DNA of 64,000 bases from Gardnerella leopoldii (GTDB taxonomy: Bacteria > Actinomycetota > Actinomycetes > Actinomycetales > Bifidobacteriaceae): assembly GCF_003293675.1 (NCBI RefSeq), contig NZ_CP029984.1:308040-372039 (forward strand). The letters run 5' to 3'. The translations under genes were made by a program, and so were the position numbers. Below the pieces are notes generated by a model. It saw only the letters and a list, made by a program, of their open reading frames with translations. It was not told the DNA's origin and ran no database searches. Shown here piece after piece: positions 25,117 through 35,550 of this stretch (positions are counted from its first letter, which is position 1; every line of letters starts with the position of its first letter).

Positions 25117-25156
25117 GCTTGATAAACACTGCTTTTAGAGTGATGAATAGTATTAG
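25117..25156 (+). promoter_or_regulatory. Phage repeated promoter-like element, copy D
   Basis: GCTTGATAAACACTGC followed by TTTTAGAGTGATGAATAGT. The same framework and spacing as copies A-C, about 20 kb away, immediately upstream of the recombinase cassette. Confidence 0.6.
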
Positions 25157-25174
25157 CTGAAAGTGAGGGAAATA

Positions 25175-26770
25175 GTGAAAGAAATAATAAAAATAGACTC
25201 TACAATGCGAAAAACTGGTTTTGAGAAAAAGACGCGGGTTGCAGCGTATGCGAGAGTTTCTAGTGATAGTGATGAGCAGCTTCTCAGTCTAGAAGTGCAA
25301 AAGGAGCATTACGAAAACTATATTAAGTCTAATCCCTGCTGGGAGTATGCGGGGCTTTACTTTGACGAGGGTATTAGTGGCACGAAAATCGATAAGCGTG
25401 AAAGTCTTAAACAACTGCTTAAAGACTGTGAGAGCGGTCAGATAGACAGGATTGTTACAAAGTCTATTAGTAGGCTTGCAAGAAACACGGTTGACTGTCT
25501 TGAAATAGTTAGAAAACTTACCGGTCTTGGTATTTATTTGTATTTTGAGAAAGAAAACATTGATACCGAGCATATGAGTTCGGAGCTCATGCTTTCTATC
25601 CTGAGTTCCATAGCACAAAGCGAGTCAAAATCCATCTCGGAAAACAACACGTGGTCAATCCAAAAAAGGTTCGAAAACGGAAGCTTCGTCATTTCCTGCC
25701 CTGCGTATGGGTATAAAAACGAGAATAAGAAAATGATTATAGTTCCCGAGCAAGCCAAGGTAGTAAAAGAAATTTTCAACATGGCTCTTTCCGGCATGGG
25801 CGGAAAAGCAATAGCACGAGTATTGACCGATAAAAAGATTCCAACTAAAAAGGGCGGAAACTGGACTTCAACTACTGTGAACGCTGTTCTGACTAATAAA
25901 ACATACACAGGGGATGTAATTTTTCAAAAGACATTTACGGATGATAGTTTTAACCGCCATAAAAACTGTGGCGAGAAAAAACAGTATGTTATTGAAAACC
26001 ATCACGAGGCTATCATCAGTCATGAAACTTTTAATCTTGTGCATGATCTTAGACAGAAGAGAAAATTAAAACTAAATATTACCAGCGGTAGTAATAAATA
26101 CCTTGCTAGATACACATTCTCAGAAAAACTTTACTGCGGTAATTGCCATAGTAGGTTAAAGAAACACGACCGGCATAAAAAAGATGGAACCTATGTTGTT
26201 TGGTGTTGTACCAAGCACATACGTGAAATTAAATGCTGCCCTATGAAAGCTGTAAAAGAGGAGTATGTTAAATTAGCTTTTCTTCAAATACTTAACAAGC
26301 TCAAAGCAACATCTGCTCAAATATTAACGCCTTTCATAAAAAGCTTAAGAAACGTGAATAATAAAGACGGTTTGAACAAAGTTATCGAACTCGAAGAAAA
26401 AATAGCTAAATTGCAAGAACAAGAGCAAGTACTCAGTAAGCTTTTAGCCGGTGGCTACATTGAGATGGATTCCTACTATCTGGAAAGCAATCAGCTTAAA
26501 ACGGAAATGGATACTTGTCTTAAGGAAAAACTTCAGCTTTCCAACAGCCTAAACGGTAACTTAACGCACTTAAACGAGGTGCAAAAACTTCAACGGTTCG
26601 TAAGTGTCACAGAAGTATTTAGCGAGTTTAAGGACGAGGATTTTCTGGATTTTGTAGACGATGTCGTAGTTAAAAGCAGAACAGAATTTATTTTTCATTT
26701 GAAATGTGGATTGGAATTAGAAGAAGAGGTGAAAGAAACATGGCACGCATCCCATATGGTTACCGAATAG
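25175..26770 (+). CDS. Large serine recombinase, first of the cassette
   Basis: A 531-residue protein. GTG 25175 follows GTGAGGGA; GTG 25163 is an alternative. The resolvase domain carries the nucleophile S29 in YARVSSDSDEQ and the SRLARNTVD helix; a recombinase domain follows (YGYKNENKKMIIVPEQAKVVKEIF) and a zinc ribbon (LYCGNCHSR...CCTKH...KCCPM), then a coiled coil. It catalyses site-specific integration or excision. Its end overlaps the next small recombinase-domain gene by 31 bases, so the three genes are one operon. Confidence 0.92.
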   Translation: MKEIIKIDSTMRKTGFEKKTRVAAYARVSSDSDEQLLSLEVQKEHYENYIKSNPCWEYAGLYFDEGISGTKIDKRESLKQLLKDCESGQIDRIVTKSISRLARNTVDCLEIVRKLTGLGIYLYFEKENIDTEHMSSELMLSILSSIAQSESKSISENNTWSIQKRFENGSFVISCPAYGYKNENKKMIIVPEQAKVVKEIFNMALSGMGGKAIARVLTDKKIPTKKGGNWTSTTVNAVLTNKTYTGDVIFQKTFTDDSFNRHKNCGEKKQYVIENHHEAIISHETFNLVHDLRQKRKLKLNITSGSNKYLARYTFSEKLYCGNCHSRLKKHDRHKKDGTYVVWCCTKHIREIKCCPMKAVKEEYVKLAFLQILNKLKATSAQILTPFIKSLRNVNNKDGLNKVIELEEKIAKLQEQEQVLSKLLAGGYIEMDSYYLESNQLKTEMDTCLKEKLQLSNSLNGNLTHLNEVQKLQRFVSVTEVFSEFKDEDFLDFVDDVVVKSRTEFIFHLKCGLELEEEVKETWHASHMVTE

Positions 26771-27150
26771 TAGACGGTAAAGCGGTTATAGATGAAGTAA
26801 AAGCTCAAGAAGTAAGAGAGTTTTTTCGTTTCTATCTTGAATTTAAAAATATTTCTCAAGCTGCTAAAAAATCAGGTATAAAAAGGGCTTGGCCAGTCAC
26901 GGGCAAAATTCTTAGCAAGAAATTGTATTTAGGAACAGAGTTTTATCCTCAGATTATCGATGAGGATATGTTTAGACAAGTGCAACAAATAAGGCATGAG
27001 AATGCTATCAGGAATCATCGTTATAAAGAGCCTAAGCCAATAAAGGAAATTCGGTTTATTACAAGCTACCAGTTAGAAAAGGTAGAAAAGAAATATGATG
27101 ATCCTTATCGTCAAGCAGTATACGCGTACAGTCAAATCAAGGAGGTGTAA
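26740..27150 (+). CDS. Stand-alone recombinase-domain protein without catalytic domain
   Basis: A 136-residue protein with ATG 26740, wholly within the recombinase operon. [29 protein letters not shown] and [24 protein letters not shown] match the 'recombinase' DNA-binding domain of large serine recombinases. There is no resolvase domain, no catalytic serine and no zinc ribbon. It could act as an accessory DNA-binding subunit or directionality factor for its two catalytic neighbours. It is followed after one base by the third gene. Confidence 0.8.
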   Translation: MARIPYGYRIVDGKAVIDEVKAQEVREFFRFYLEFKNISQAAKKSGIKRAWPVTGKILSKKLYLGTEFYPQIIDEDMFRQVQQIRHENAIRNHRYKEPKPIKEIRFITSYQLEKVEKKYDDPYRQAVYAYSQIKEV

Positions 27151-27151
27151 A

Positions 27152-28729
27152 ATGAATGCCAACGTTACAATTATTCCACCAAGAAAAATAGCGGGGAATA
27201 CGGTAGATAAGCATGAAGATAAGCCGAGGTTAAGAGTAGTAGCGTATTGTCGTGTTAGTACTGACAGTGAAGAACAGGCAACAAGTTATGACACGCAAGT
27301 TCAGCATTATACGGATTATATTTCAAGAAATCCTCTCTGGGAGTTTGCCGGCATTTACGCTGATGACGGTATTTCAGGAACCAGCACGAAAAAACGTGTC
27401 GGTTTCAATGACATGATCCACGATTGCATGAGTGGCAAAGTAGACATGGTTATCACTAAGTCGATTAGCCGTTTTGCGAGAAACACTATCGACTGTTTAA
27501 AGTTTGTTAGACAGTTGAAAGACAAAAACATTCCGATCATTTTTGAAAAAGAAAACATCAACACCATGGAAGCAAGCGGAGAACTATTGCTTACTATCAT
27601 GGCTTCTTTAGCTCAACAGGAATCAGCGTCGCTTTCTCAGAATGTGAAGCTTGGACTTAAGTTTCGCTACCAGGAAGGCAAAGTGCAAATCAACCATAAC
27701 TGGTTTTTAGGATACACAAAAGACGATGAAGGGAATCTTGTAATTCTTGAACAGGAAGCAAAAGTCGTAAGAAGGATTTATAGAGAATATTTAGAAGGAG
27801 CAAGTCTTAGAGACATAGCGGAGGGCCTTGAAAAAGACGGCATTAAAAACGGTGCCGGGCATTTAAAATGGAATTTATCTAATATTAAAGGCATCTTGCA
27901 AAATGAAAAATATATTGGTGATGCTCTTTTACAAAAAACCATCACGACAGATTTTATTAACCATGTTCGTATAAAAAATGATGGAACAGAACCACAGTAT
28001 TATGTAAAAGATAGCCACACGCCTATTATTCCAAGAGATATTTTCTTTAAAGTTCAAGAAGAAATGTTAAGACGAGCCAACATGTTTAGCGGTGAGGAGA
28101 ACAAAAAAAGGAGAGTTTATTCCAGTAAGTACGCTTTATCCAGCCTATGTGTTTGTGCTAAATGCGGGGATGTTTACAGAAGAATTGCTTGGAACAACCG
28201 AGGAGTGCATTCTGTTGTCTGGCGTTGTTGCACCAGAGTGGAAAACGGTCCTAGTGCTTGCGATGCTCCGACAGTACAAGAGAACGAACTGCAATCTGCC
28301 ATAGTGAAAGCCATAAACAAGGTGTTTAGTATATCGGATGAAGTATTGGATACGTTGAAGAATAATATTAGAGAAATTATCGCGGGCAACAACTTAAGTG
28401 AGATTGAAACGGTTGATAAAAGAATTGCAGACAAACAAGCGATACTACTAACCTTGCTTAAAGCTAAAAAAGACTACACGAAAACTGCCAACGAGATTGA
28501 TGAGCTTAAAGTTAAGAAACAGCAGCTTCTTATAGAAAAAGCAGGTCAAGAAGATGCTAAAAGACGAATCAGAGAAATGGAAGATTTTCTGAAAAGTGAG
28601 TGTCATGATATTAGTGAGTATGACGAGAAGCTGGTAAGAAAGTACATCAAGAAAATAAAAGTTTACGAAGACAGGTTCAGCGTAACTTTTAAATCAGAGA
28701 TTAGTGTGGATGTTCAAAGAGCATCATAA
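27152..28729 (+). CDS. Large serine recombinase, third of the cassette
   Basis: A 525-residue protein with ATG 27152 behind AAGGAGG. The nucleophile is S36 in [25 protein letters not shown], the recombinase domain ([15 protein letters not shown]), zinc-binding CVCAKCGD...RCCTR...CDAP, and a C-terminal coiled coil follow. It diverges strongly in sequence from the first recombinase, so this is not a recent duplication. It is the last prophage gene; the attachment site is expected just downstream, near the terminator at 28769. Confidence 0.93.
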   Translation: MNANVTIIPPRKIAGNTVDKHEDKPRLRVVAYCRVSTDSEEQATSYDTQVQHYTDYISRNPLWEFAGIYADDGISGTSTKKRVGFNDMIHDCMSGKVDMVITKSISRFARNTIDCLKFVRQLKDKNIPIIFEKENINTMEASGELLLTIMASLAQQESASLSQNVKLGLKFRYQEGKVQINHNWFLGYTKDDEGNLVILEQEAKVVRRIYREYLEGASLRDIAEGLEKDGIKNGAGHLKWNLSNIKGILQNEKYIGDALLQKTITTDFINHVRIKNDGTEPQYYVKDSHTPIIPRDIFFKVQEEMLRRANMFSGEENKKRRVYSSKYALSSLCVCAKCGDVYRRIAWNNRGVHSVVWRCCTRVENGPSACDAPTVQENELQSAIVKAINKVFSISDEVLDTLKNNIREIIAGNNLSEIETVDKRIADKQAILLTLLKAKKDYTKTANEIDELKVKKQQLLIEKAGQEDAKRRIREMEDFLKSECHDISEYDEKLVRKYIKKIKVYEDRFSVTFKSEISVDVQRAS

Positions 28730-28768
28730 AAGCCAAAGTACTTTTAGCATTTGAAATGTTACAAAAGT

Positions 28769-28802
28769 CAGCCTAGGGGAAATCCTCTCTAGGCTGTTTT
28801 TT
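28769..28802 (+). terminator. Intrinsic terminator at the prophage right end
   Basis: CAGCCTAG / CTAGGCTG stem around GGGAAATCCTCT, followed by TTTTTTAT. Confidence 0.8.
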
Positions 28803-28805
28803 ATG

Positions 28806-29178
28806 CTCAAGAATCAAGCTATTAAGCCAATCTTAAACCTTTTAACGATAGCTTTTTCTATCGTTAAAAAGTGCACCCAATATCCATAGTGTGCACTCAA
28901 AAAGTGTAAATATACTTGGAGTTCTCTCAATCCACGTCGAGACTGTCGTATTGATGTCAAAGGCTTAATAGGTGGGTGCATTTTTGCCCTTGTGTAGCAG
29001 GGCTTAGCGAGAGTTATCGTTAAAAGGTTTAATGCAAAGCGGCTTTAAGCTGGGTTCTCGCGGTTTTTGAGCGTGTTTTGGCTGTTTGAGGAAACATGTC
29101 GACGCTCTAGGGTCGAGTGTACAAGATGGATAACGTTAAAAAGTGCACCCACTTTGCACCCACCCTGTGAAGTGGGAA
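28806..29178 (+). repeat. Dispersed repeat, longest copy (R1)
   Basis: A gene-free repeat that begins with CTCAAGAATCAAGCTATTAAG and a hairpin TTTAACGATAG / CTATCGTTAAA. It contains GAGACTGTCGTATTGATGTCAA, GGTGGGTGCATTTTTGCCC, and ends with GTTAAAAAGTGCACCCACTTTGCACCCACCCTGTGAAGTG. Parts recur at 30252, 31930, 32885, 35364, 36178, 36978, 41433 and 62922. No reading frame is conserved across copies, so it looks like a non-coding, non-autonomous element or decayed gene. Confidence 0.75.
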
Positions 29179-29242
29179 AATATAGCTCAAAAGGTAAAAT
29201 GAAACCTGATTATTAGTATGTGCACGAGGAGGTGCTTAAGGA

Positions 29243-29836
29243 ATGGATAATAAGAAGTTTATCGCAGAGACGAAAGATGTTCGTTTAACGGTGAAACGTG
29301 CTGATACCTTTGGTGTGAGCTTTGTTAACTGTGAACAAGATATATTGAGGGTTGAGGAAGCGCAAAATGTTATAAGGCTTATTCAAACTAAAAAAGTCTC
29401 AGCTTCGAATTGGGTGAGGTGGCTTACTCAGGGTATGCCTGAAATTGTTGTGAGTTTGCCACATGATGTGGAAGTTTGTGAGGTTGAATCTGATTCTAAT
29501 CAAGTGCTCATCACGGATATTGAGATTGGTAAGCTTTATGTAGAAGTGAACAATGGCAAGGTAGAAGTTGTTAATTTGAAGGCGGATGATGTCTTTCTTA
29601 AATGTTATAATGGGTTGGCTTCAGCAACAAACGTAGAAGTAACTCATGTTTGTACGCTTGATACGTTAAATGGCATGAGTATTTTAGAAGGAACAATCAC
29701 CAAGGATGCAAGCCTTGAAGTAGATTGTGAGAATGGTGTCACCGAGGTTTCAGATAAGAAGAAGGTAAATTGTAAAAACGATGGTTTTGCGCATTACGTG
29801 GTGCACTGTCTTAATGGGAAAGCTATTGCGAAGTAG
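29243..29836 (+). CDS. DUF4097-like beta-rich protein, intact copy
   Basis: A 197-residue protein with ATG 29243 behind GAGGAGGTG. The C-terminal half consists of short alternating strands (IGKLYVEVNNGKVEVVNLKADDVFLKCYNG), the pattern of DUF4097/DUF4098 beta-helix proteins. There is no signal or membrane segment. The first 315 bases are repeated almost exactly at 34484-34798, where the copy is truncated. Function unknown. Confidence 0.65.
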   Translation: MDNKKFIAETKDVRLTVKRADTFGVSFVNCEQDILRVEEAQNVIRLIQTKKVSASNWVRWLTQGMPEIVVSLPHDVEVCEVESDSNQVLITDIEIGKLYVEVNNGKVEVVNLKADDVFLKCYNGLASATNVEVTHVCTLDTLNGMSILEGTITKDASLEVDCENGVTEVSDKKKVNCKNDGFAHYVVHCLNGKAIAK

Positions 29837-29927
29837 CAGACATATAGATCAAAAAAGAAGCAATAAAACTTGATATAAGTTGGAATTAGAGCGTATATAG
29901 ACATACCGATAAAGGAGGAAGCCGTAT

Positions 29928-30212
29928 ATGCTCTATGTAAAATTTGATGATTTCGAAGATGTTAGCGTCATGGGAAATGAGAAAGATCATGGAATGTTTA
30001 TTCCGATTAAGGATGGGAATGTGTATGCTGAGTGCGAACGGTGCGGTGTAGTTGAAAGGATCACCTCACCATGCGAATTCATTGCTAGCACATTTAGGTC
30101 AAGAGTGAACTTTAACGAAGGTTATGAACTTTGCGAGAAGTGCTTGCAAGAGGTTGAGTTTGTTACTGTCGCTTTGAGAACTGGAAAATTACCTAATCGA
30201 GAATTGAAATGA
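29928..30212 (+). CDS. Small protein with a CxxC...CxxC zinc-ribbon-like core
   Basis: A 94-residue protein with ATG 29928 behind AAAGGAGG. Two cysteine pairs (AECERCGVVE and LCEKCLQEV) about 50 residues apart could bind a metal. It is acidic with no membrane segment. It follows the DUF4097-like gene after about 90 bases and may be co-transcribed. I do not recognise the family. Confidence 0.55.
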   Translation: MLYVKFDDFEDVSVMGNEKDHGMFIPIKDGNVYAECERCGVVERITSPCEFIASTFRSRVNFNEGYELCEKCLQEVEFVTVALRTGKLPNRELK

Positions 30213-30251
30213 CTGAAAAGCAAAGCAGTGATAACCGTAGTAATACATGAA

Positions 30252-30295
30252 AAACTAAACGTTAAAAGGTGCACACACTTTGCACCCGGGCGGTA
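30252..30295 (+). repeat. Dispersed repeat, short 3' fragment (R2)
   Basis: AACGTTAAAAGGTGCACACACTTTGCACCC, matching the distal end of the longer copies, placed directly upstream of the ABC-F gene. Confidence 0.65.
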
Positions 30296-30319
30296 AATGA
30301 TAATTTAGGGAGGCGTTTT

Positions 30320-31798
30320 ATGTCAGTAATTAAAATTGAAAACCTCACTTTCTCATATTATGGATATGTAAAACCCATATTTAAAAATGTATCGTTTTCC
30401 TTTGATACAAACTGGAAAACGGGATTGATAGGAAGAAATGGAATCGGTAAATCAACTCTATTTAAGTTACTTTTAAATCAAGAAACTTATCAAGGTAAAA
30501 TAAGCAAGGATGTTGAATTTATTAAATTTCCACCAAATATAAGCGATACTTCAAAATTAGGAATTGAGTTATATAAAGAACTAATATCAGATGATGAAGA
30601 ATGGAAGTTATTTAGAGAACTCAGTTTGCTAAATGTAGATGAGAACCTTGTTTACAGAGAGTTTGAAACGCTTTCTAAAGGGGAACAAACAAAAATCCTT
30701 TTAGCTATTTTGTTTACAAGAGAAGATGGCTTTTTACTTATTGATGAACCAACAAACCATTTAGATATGGACGGAAGAAAAATTGTAAGTGAATATCTGA
30801 AAAGTAAAAAAGGATTTTTGCTTATATCTCATGATAGAGATTTTTTAGATGGTTGTATCAATCATGTTATTTCTATTAACAGGAATTCTATTGATGTCCA
30901 ATCGGGAAATTTTACATCATGGTATGAAAACAAAGTGATGAAAGACCAATTTGAAATTAGTCAAAATGAGAGATTAAGAAAAGATATTAAACGATTAAAA
31001 GAGTCTGCAAGACAAAGTCAAATTTGGTCTGATAAAATTGAAAATACTAAAAATGGTGTAAAAGTATCAGGTGTAAAACCAGACAAAGGACATATAGGTC
31101 ATCAATCAGCCAAGATGATGAAAAAATCTAAGAATTTGGAGAATAGACAAAACAAGGCAATAGAAGAAAAACAGAGTTTACTAAAAGATATCGAAACAAA
31201 GGAAAGTCTATTATTGCATCCATTACATCATCATAAAAATCCTCTAATATCGGTTAGCAATTTATCATCATGCTATGGAGAGAGACAGATCCTAAATAAT
31301 GTAAGTTTCGAGATAAAGCAAGGCGACATAGTGGCTATATATGGGGGTAATGGTAGCGGAAAATCAACCTTGATTAAAATTTTATTAGGTATAAATCACG
31401 AGTATACAGGTGAGATAAAATTAGCAGGTAATTTAAAAATCTCGTATATTCCTCAAGACACATCTAATTTAACAGGTAGCCTAAATGAATATATTCACAA
31501 GCAAGATGTTGATGAAACATTGTGTAAAACAATTCTAAGAAAATTAGATTTTTCAAGAGAATTATTTGAAATGGATATGAAGAATTATAGTGATGGACAA
31601 AAAAAGAAAGTTTTAATTGCTGTAAGTTTCTCAAAGCCAGCTCATATATTTGTTTGGGACGAACCACTGAATTATATAGATGTAATATCAAGAATACAGA
31701 TTGAGGAAATTATAAAAGAAGCAAAGCCTACACTCATATTTGTGGAACACGATAAGCGATTTGTAGAAGATATCGCTAATAAAATAATACAATTTTAA
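30320..31798 (+). CDS. ABC-F ribosomal protection protein, Lsa-type
   Basis: A 492-residue ABC-F protein with ATG 30320 behind GGGAGG. Two nucleotide-binding domains and no membrane segments. Domain 1: Walker A GRNGIGKST, signature LSKGEQ, Walker B LLIDEPTNHLD. Domain 2: GGNGSGKST, signature YSDGQ, Walker B VWDEPLNYID. The linker between them is charged and helical, as expected for the ribosome-contacting arm. The opening MSVIKIENLTFSYYG and NWKTGLIGRNG resemble Lsa proteins that protect the ribosome from lincosamides, streptogramin A and pleuromutilins. The exact drug spectrum cannot be read from sequence. Confidence 0.8.
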   Translation: MSVIKIENLTFSYYGYVKPIFKNVSFSFDTNWKTGLIGRNGIGKSTLFKLLLNQETYQGKISKDVEFIKFPPNISDTSKLGIELYKELISDDEEWKLFRELSLLNVDENLVYREFETLSKGEQTKILLAILFTREDGFLLIDEPTNHLDMDGRKIVSEYLKSKKGFLLISHDRDFLDGCINHVISINRNSIDVQSGNFTSWYENKVMKDQFEISQNERLRKDIKRLKESARQSQIWSDKIENTKNGVKVSGVKPDKGHIGHQSAKMMKKSKNLENRQNKAIEEKQSLLKDIETKESLLLHPLHHHKNPLISVSNLSSCYGERQILNNVSFEIKQGDIVAIYGGNGSGKSTLIKILLGINHEYTGEIKLAGNLKISYIPQDTSNLTGSLNEYIHKQDVDETLCKTILRKLDFSRELFEMDMKNYSDGQKKKVLIAVSFSKPAHIFVWDEPLNYIDVISRIQIEEIIKEAKPTLIFVEHDKRFVEDIANKIIQF

Positions 31799-32809
<1,011 letters not shown>

Positions 32810-32884
32810 ATTCATTTCTTTCCCTTTATCTGTTATTTTTATGTTCAAACTCAAACAAGAAAAATAAGTGGTGCTTCCCACCGT

Positions 32885-33345
32885 CACGGCGCTTCACCGT
32901 GCTATAAGATGCAGGAGGCTGATTAGGTGGGGTGCATTTTAGTCCTTGTGTAGCAAGGCTTAGTGAGGGCTATGGTTAAAAGGTTTGGCGTGTGGCGGCT
33001 TTAGGCTGAGTTCTTGTGGTTTTTGAGCGTGTTTTGGCTGTATGGGGGAAGATATCTACGCTCTAGGGTCGAGTGCACAGGATGTTAACGTACTTCGCTT
33101 GCGTTGAAAGCACACTGTGCTTTCAACTTTGAGCAAGCTCAGCGAATCGAAGTGCATTCGCGAATTATGTTATTCCTCACGGCTATTAGTAGCCGTTCGG
33201 CTGATTTGGCATGTAAAGTCCACTGGACTTTACATGCCAAATCACGCTTTGAAGGAGCTTGAAATGCGTTATACAATTTCAAGCTCTGTCAAAGCGCCCA
33301 TGCAAGTCGATTCGCCACTTTGCACCCACCCTGTGAAGTGAGGAT
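32885..33345 (+). repeat. Dispersed repeat copy R4, interrupted by a hairpin-rich insert
   Basis: GATTAGGTGGGGTGCATTTTAGTCC through GAGTGCACAGGATGTTAACG matches R1/R3. The expected TTAAAAAGTGCACCCAC is replaced by an insert of about 226 bases, after which the repeat resumes with ACTTTGCACCCACCCTGTGAAGTG. The stretch 32806-32905 before it is separately repeated at 58957. Confidence 0.7.
33091..33316. repeat. Array of perfect palindromes/hairpins inserted in R4
   Basis: Perfect 25-bp palindrome at 33103-33127 (12-base arms) and perfect 41-bp palindrome at 33203-33243 (20-base arms), both centred on CACTG. Further stems: CGGCTA/TAGCCG at 33180-33195, GCGAAT/ATTCGC at 33142-33161, an 11-bp stem at 33255-33286 nested inside CGCTTTGA/TCAAAGCG at 33245-33296. 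Almost every base can pair. No credible gene. Confidence 0.75.
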
Positions 33346-33471
33346 ATACAGTATAGTTTGCATAATTATTTATTACGCAAAAAACATGATAATAAAATTT
33401 ATACAAGCAAAAAGAGATGTTACTCAAATGGCATAATTGTAAAAAGTTACTTTATAACATTCTCCTATATC

Positions 33472-33502
33472 GTGGGGCTTAAATCTAAGCCCCACTTTTT
33501 AT
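33472..33502 (+). terminator. Intrinsic terminator
   Basis: Perfect 10-bp stem GTGGGGCTTA / TAAGCCCCAC with a 4-base loop, followed by TTTTTAT on the + strand. No intact + strand gene precedes it closely, so it probably belonged to a lost gene. The surrounding 33346-33550 holds nothing else. Confidence 0.75.
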
Positions 33503-33550
33503 ATTCAAAACTATTTTTTCAAATAAATAAAAGTCAAAGACTTTACATAT

Positions 33551-34369
33551 TTAACGCTTATTCTTAGCTAAAATACCTGTTTTTAATATCATTTGTAAGC
33601 ATACGCTGAACAAAAAAATACAAAACAATATATTGCATATAAAAGGTGAAATACTGCGCGCAATTATTGCGCCTAAGTTTACAGTAAATGTCGCAAAAAT
33701 ACCGATAATAATTCCTTCAGTAAAATGAGTATAATGGTAACGAGCATTAGCAATACTACCACTTATAACTGTAGGAAGCGTGACAAGCAAAGCAGTTCCT
33801 CTTGCCATAAGGTCTCCCATGCCGAGCAAAAGTTGCACGCATGGCACTATAATTCCTCCGCCACCAACGCCTAAAATACCTGAAAAAATACCAGAAACAA
33901 CGCCTATAAATATAAGACATATAGCTTTTAAAAAACTAACATTAAAATCTACATTTCTTAACGGAATCCAAACTTGACTAGAACATATAACTAGTAATAC
34001 AAAAAGTGTAAAACACCAAGGAAATATTTTTTTAGGCAAAATATGTGAAAAATATACCCCAATTTGTGATCCGAAAACTGAACCTATTATTAGAAAAAAT
34101 GCTGATAAAAATGACACTTTGCCGTTTAAACCGTAAACAATGCTTCCACAAAGCGACGTTATAATTATGGCAACAAGAGAAGTAGCAGTAGCATGACGCT
34201 GATCAAATTTCATAAAAACAGTTAATGCAGGAACTATCACCATTCCTCCACCTACACCGAACAATCCTGATAAGAAACCTGCTAATAGTCCAATGAAAAC
34301 GATTAAAACAATATTCTGGAAATTATATTTGATTTTAAAAATATTTCTCAACATATATCTTTTCTTCAC
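33551..34369 (-). CDS. TauE/SafE-family anion permease
   Basis: A 272-residue membrane protein, starting at GTG 34369 behind GGAGG. It has two homologous halves, each opening with the family motif: LLAGFLSGLFGVGGGMVIVPAL and GVVSGIFSGILGVGGGGIIVPC. About eight hydrophobic segments. The family exports or imports sulfite, sulfoacetate and related anions; the substrate here is unknown. It is the only minus-strand gene in this stretch and is monocistronic. Confidence 0.88.
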   Translation of the reverse strand: MKKRYMLRNIFKIKYNFQNIVLIVFIGLLAGFLSGLFGVGGGMVIVPALTVFMKFDQRHATATSLVAIIITSLCGSIVYGLNGKVSFLSAFFLIIGSVFGSQIGVYFSHILPKKIFPWCFTLFVLLVICSSQVWIPLRNVDFNVSFLKAICLIFIGVVSGIFSGILGVGGGGIIVPCVQLLLGMGDLMARGTALLVTLPTVISGSIANARYHYTHFTEGIIIGIFATFTVNLGAIIARSISPFICNILFCIFLFSVCLQMILKTGILAKNKR

Positions 34370-34483
34370 AAATTACCTCCTCGTACTTTATTCACTACTT
34401 TTACTATATTATGTGAAAAATAGAATATTTCTATACTAGTTCAATTGTAATTTATGTATTTATTTATCTAATTAACGTAAGTA

Positions 34484-34822
34484 ATGGATAATAAGAAGTT
34501 TATCGCAGAGACGAAAGATGTTCGTTTAACGGTGAAACGTGCTGATACCTTTGGTGTGAGATTTGTTAACTGTGAACAAGATATATTGAGGGTTGAGGAA
34601 GCGCAAAATGTTATAAGGCTTATTCAAACTAAAAAAGTTTCAGCTTCGAATTGGCTGAGGTGGTTTACTCAGGGTATGCCTGAAATTGTTGTGAGTTTGC
34701 CACATGATGTGGAAGTTTGCGAGGTTGAATCTGATTCTAATCAAGTGCTCATCACGGATATTGAGATTGGTAAGCTTTATGTAGAAGTGAACAATGGCTT
34801 TGTATCCACTGGAGAAAGATAA
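34484..34822 (+). pseudogene. Truncated duplicate of the DUF4097-like gene
   Basis: Bases 34484-34798 are almost identical to 29243-29557, with three coding changes (S to R, V to L, L to F). Identity ends abruptly after AACAATGGC and the frame closes eight codons later. The upstream ribosome site of the first copy (GAGGAGGTG) is missing here. It is probably a non-expressed fragment left by recombination. Confidence 0.8.
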
Positions 34823-34868
34823 AATTCATATTTAATGAAATTGACAATCAGGCCTTATGGAGGGTTTT

Positions 34869-35360
34869 ATGGCTGAGATTTGGGATGCGTATGATAAAGA
34901 ATTTAATAAATTAAAGAATATTACATTAGTGAGAGGAGAACCAATTCCTGACGGCATGTATCATTTGGTGGGCGAAGTAATTGTTAAACATATAGATGGT
35001 ACTTACCTTATTATGCAAAGAGATTTTGAAAAGAAATTCGGTGGAATGTGGGAGTTGACAGCAGGTGGTTCTGCATTGCAATATGAAACACCATTAGAAT
35101 GTGCAGTAAGAGAATTAAAAGAAGAAACAGGTATTGAAGCTTCAAATATTATGGAGATCGGAAGATTTGTGCAGGATGTTTACCACTCTCTTTATGTTGA
35201 ATATCTATGCGTAACCGATTGTAAGAAAAATGCAATTGCTCTTCAAAAAGGAGAAACGGTTAATTATAAGTGGGTAGATAAAAAGAGCCTTTTGGAAATG
35301 AGCCAAGACGAGTTAGTATCATCAAGGGCAATCAAACTTATTAAAACAGTAGATATATAA
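34869..35360 (+). CDS. Nudix hydrolase
   Basis: A 163-residue protein with ATG 34869 behind GGAGGG. The full Nudix box GX5EX7REUXEEXGU is present (GSALQYETPLECAVRELKEE then TGI). The N-terminal part DAYDKEFNKL and VRGEPIPDGMYHLV resembles isopentenyl-diphosphate isomerase-like Nudix enzymes that act on nucleotide diphosphate derivatives. The substrate is unknown. It lies between a gene fragment and a repeat fragment. Confidence 0.9.
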   Translation: MAEIWDAYDKEFNKLKNITLVRGEPIPDGMYHLVGEVIVKHIDGTYLIMQRDFEKKFGGMWELTAGGSALQYETPLECAVRELKEETGIEASNIMEIGRFVQDVYHSLYVEYLCVTDCKKNAIALQKGETVNYKWVDKKSLLEMSQDELVSSRAIKLIKTVDI

Positions 35361-35363
35361 ATT

Positions 35364-35412
35364 CAAGTTTGGCTGTTTGAGGGAAGATATCAACGCTCTA
35401 GGGTCGAGTGCA
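35364..35412 (+). repeat. Dispersed repeat fragment (R5)
   Basis: GGCTGTTTGAGGGAAGATATCAACGCTCTAGGGTCGAGTGCA matches the part of R1/R3/R4 just before the distal GTTAACG segment. Confidence 0.7.
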
Positions 35413-35550
35413 ATAAGTTCAATGACTGTTGCTTGTGCACAATGTGATATACAAATGTATCAATCACTTGGGTTTTCAATTCAGATTGGGAACTTGTTTG
35501 CATTTGAACCATAAGTCACAGTCATTAGATAAAAAATGAAGGAGTAAACC

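Noticed and set aside
33117..33341. A 74-codon frame through the hairpin array
   Set aside because: It runs through perfect palindromes, has no ribosome site and no protein-like pattern.
33358..33567. A 69-codon + strand frame downstream of R4
   Set aside because: It reads through the strong terminator hairpin at 33472 and overlaps the end of the TauE/SafE gene.
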